From Rikenella sp. (GTDB lineage: Bacteria > Bacteroidota > Bacteroidia > Bacteroidales > Rikenellaceae), in assembly GCA_022511025.1 (NCBI GenBank), contig JAFLSI010000004.1:4329-48247 (forward strand): a stretch of 43,919 nt of DNA, in the 5' to 3' direction. The position numbers and the translations under genes were made by a program. The notes under the pieces are model-generated. The model was not told the DNA's origin. It did not search any database and worked only from the letters and a program-made list of their open reading frames with translations. This document shows positions 43,042 through 43,919 of this stretch, piece after piece; positions within the stretch are counted from its first letter, which is position 1, and every line of letters begins with the position of its first letter.

Positions 43042-43227
43042 ATCTTTTTATTAGAAATTTTATTCGATTATAATTTTTACAAGTAAATAAATTGGCAACT
43101 ACATACAAATCTACAACAATGGAGTTACCAAATCAAATCAGTACATCAAAATATATAGACGGGTATTTGATTCTTTTACAGATGAATAGATGAACACTGT
43201 TTAGTCAACCGTCTCAGGGGACAGCAT

Positions 43228-43740
43228 TCACCCCTGTTTTACATACTCAACAAATTCTTGAGGGCAAGAACAACTGAAAACATATTTTTTATTGCCATTA
43301 GTACGGATGAAGATCAGATTATTCAACTCGGTTGCATACATGGTATAACGACCCAATCCATTATTCCTGAACCGACCACAATAGCCCCCTGCGCCACCGC
43401 TGCCGAAAGTTCGTATAGAATTACTTATATCGGATTTCGAAATTCGTCGGATCTCGATGATTTCGCTTCGGGGTATTTGGAGCGAACCCAACAACCTTTT
43501 TACTATTATTTTTTCGTTATTCGCCTCCAATCGTATCGGCATATAGCCAAACACCATTATAACCGCAGCTAAAAAAACAATCAACAAGTACCGCAACCAA
43601 AGCATCTCTACCGGCCACGCAGACGATCCCAAACGAAAATTTACCCCGACAAAAACGAGCACAAACACAATAGTCATTGTCCACACTCCGCCACTCCAAT
43701 GAAACGGAACGGAAATACGATTACTGTTAAAATCCATCAT
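43228..43740 (-). CDS. Small membrane protein with bacterial PH-like domain
   Basis: 170 residues. Two membrane segments (GVWTMTIVFVLVFVGVNF about 18-35; YLLIVFLAAVIMVFGYM about 51-67) are followed by MPIRLEANNEKIIVKRLLGS and IPRSEIIEIRRISKSD, the pattern of bacterial PH-like domains (membrane-anchored, function unknown). The C-terminus (KKYVFSCSCPQEFVEYVKQ) matches such proteins. The gene is preceded by TATATTTG at 43776. It lies between the AT-rich island and the tRNA gene and is intermediate in composition. It is not part of the lanthipeptide operon, judging by its own promoter and the 250-nt gap. Confidence 0.75.
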   Translation of the reverse strand: MMDFNSNRISVPFHWSGGVWTMTIVFVLVFVGVNFRLGSSAWPVEMLWLRYLLIVFLAAVIMVFGYMPIRLEANNEKIIVKRLLGSLQIPRSEIIEIRRISKSDISNSIRTFGSGGAGGYCGRFRNNGLGRYTMYATELNNLIFIRTNGNKKYVFSCSCPQEFVEYVKQG

Positions 43741-43775
43741 AGTATTCGAGATTCTTCAACCAACTCCGAATCAGC

Positions 43776-43783
43776 CAAATATA
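43776..43783 (-). promoter_or_regulatory. TAnnTTTG -7 box for the PH-domain gene
   Basis: TATATTTG on the minus strand, 35 nt upstream of the ATG at 43740. It lies just past the tRNA terminator, so the gene has a separate transcript. Confidence 0.5.
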
Positions 43784-43810
43784 CGACTTAAATACGAAAA
43801 CACCCTCTTT

Positions 43811-43853
43811 GAAAAAAATAAAAACGCTTTGGAAATAGCGATCCAAAGCGTTT
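43811..43853 (-). terminator. Rho-independent terminator of the tRNA transcript
   Basis: AAACGCTTTGG (43822-43832) pairs with CCAAAGCGTTT (43843-43853). On the minus strand the stem is followed by TTTATTTTTTTC. It lies 10 nt past the tRNA 3' end. Confidence 0.85.
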
Positions 43854-43862
43854 AGGAAGGTG

Positions 43863-43919
43863 TAGCGAGAGAGAGACTTGAACTCTCGACCTCATGATTA
43901 TGAATCATGCGCTCTAACC
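43863..43919 (-). tRNA. tRNA with CAU anticodon (Met, or Ile2 if lysidine-modified), partial
   Basis: The minus strand reads GGTTAGAGC (end of the D arm), an anticodon arm CATGA-TTCATAA-TCATG with anticodon CAT, a variable loop, and a T arm GAGAG-TTCAAGT-CTCTC, then the acceptor strand TCTCGCT with discriminator A. CCA is not encoded. The 5' end lies beyond the right edge. Whether it is elongator Met, initiator or Ile2 cannot be told without the acceptor 5' strand. Confidence 0.9.

Larger units (their letters stand above)
31033..43227. other. AT-rich lanthipeptide island
   Basis: From about 31.0 kb to 43.2 kb the sequence is visibly AT-rich, while everything left of 31.0 kb is GC-rich. Codon choice changes accordingly (AAT/ATT/TTA-rich genes). 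All eight genes lie on the minus strand with tight spacing. The change coincides with a terminator at 30974-31015, suggesting one acquired block. No integrase, transposase or flanking direct repeat was recognised. The CarbReg gene (39694-40737) is less AT-rich than the rest. Confidence 0.6.

Noticed and set aside
43119-43193. Plus-strand 24-codon ORF (MELPNQISTSKYIDGYLILL)
   Set aside because: It is very short, has no clear promoter or family match, and lies in AT-rich intergenic DNA. It could be a gene remnant but cannot be supported.
43215-43236. CAGGGG/CCCCTG hairpin at the end of the PH-domain gene
   Set aside because: The stop codon lies in its loop and no U-run follows, so it is not a convincing terminator.
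43863-43919. tRNA as an integration site for the AT-rich island
   Set aside because: No copy of the tRNA 3' end is seen near the other boundary (about 31.0 kb) and no integrase is present. A host-like PH-domain gene separates the tRNA from the island.
1-43919. CRISPR array, insertion sequence or integron
   Set aside because: No regularly spaced repeats, transposase motifs or terminal inverted repeats were found on either strand.

Overview
The window looks like a chromosome fragment from the Bacteroidota, order Bacteroidales. Supporting signs are NVEALA-type peptides, several 6-bladed beta-propeller lipoproteins, FtsX-type ABC permeases of about 800 residues, TAnnTTTG promoter -7 boxes and a GG-Bacteroidales lanthipeptide leader. 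The first 31 kb is clearly GC-rich, which suggests a Rikenellaceae/Alistipes-like host. That genus guess is inference only.

Left region (1-9.8 kb): a truncated BtuG-like surface lipoprotein gene sits under a cobalamin riboswitch. Next to it is a group of BF3164-like and 6-bladed beta-propeller lipoproteins interleaved with one intact NVEALA peptide and one truncated NVEALA-like peptide. Signal peptidase I (lepB) follows. On the opposite strand is one more intact propeller lipoprotein, then a decayed copy of it and a decayed thioredoxin-like gene. An O-antigen-ligase-like (Wzy_C) membrane protein with TPR repeats closes this region.

Middle region (11.7-31 kb): there are two envelope-spanning export systems. 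The first is a TolC / adaptor / RND / RND operon. The second is an ABC ATPase / FtsX permease / TolC / HlyD operon that ends in a transglutaminase-like lipoprotein. Between them, on the plus strand and with its own promoter, lies a solitary 887-residue adenosine-deaminase-fold protein resembling RdrB of the RADAR antiphage system. No rdrA partner is present.

Right region (31-43 kb): the base composition drops to AT-rich, and one long minus-strand operon encodes a class I lanthipeptide pathway. Transcription order is a LanC cyclase with a GT2-like N-terminal extension, a 74-residue precursor (GG leader; core with 7 Cys and 10 Ser/Thr), a perfect 16-bp hairpin, a secreted carboxypeptidase-regulatory-like protein, a LanB split into glutamylation and elimination proteins, a C39 peptidase-ABC exporter, a HlyD adaptor, and a second Wzy_C/TPR membrane protein. 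The island looks horizontally acquired. It carries no recognisable LanFEG immunity genes or two-component regulator. A PH-domain membrane protein and a tRNA with a CAU anticodon, cut by the window edge, follow.

The main points to follow up are the solitary RdrB-like protein, whose usual ADA catalytic His appears as Gln; the GT-like/LanC fusion; and the presence of Wzy_C/TPR proteins at both secreted-peptide loci.
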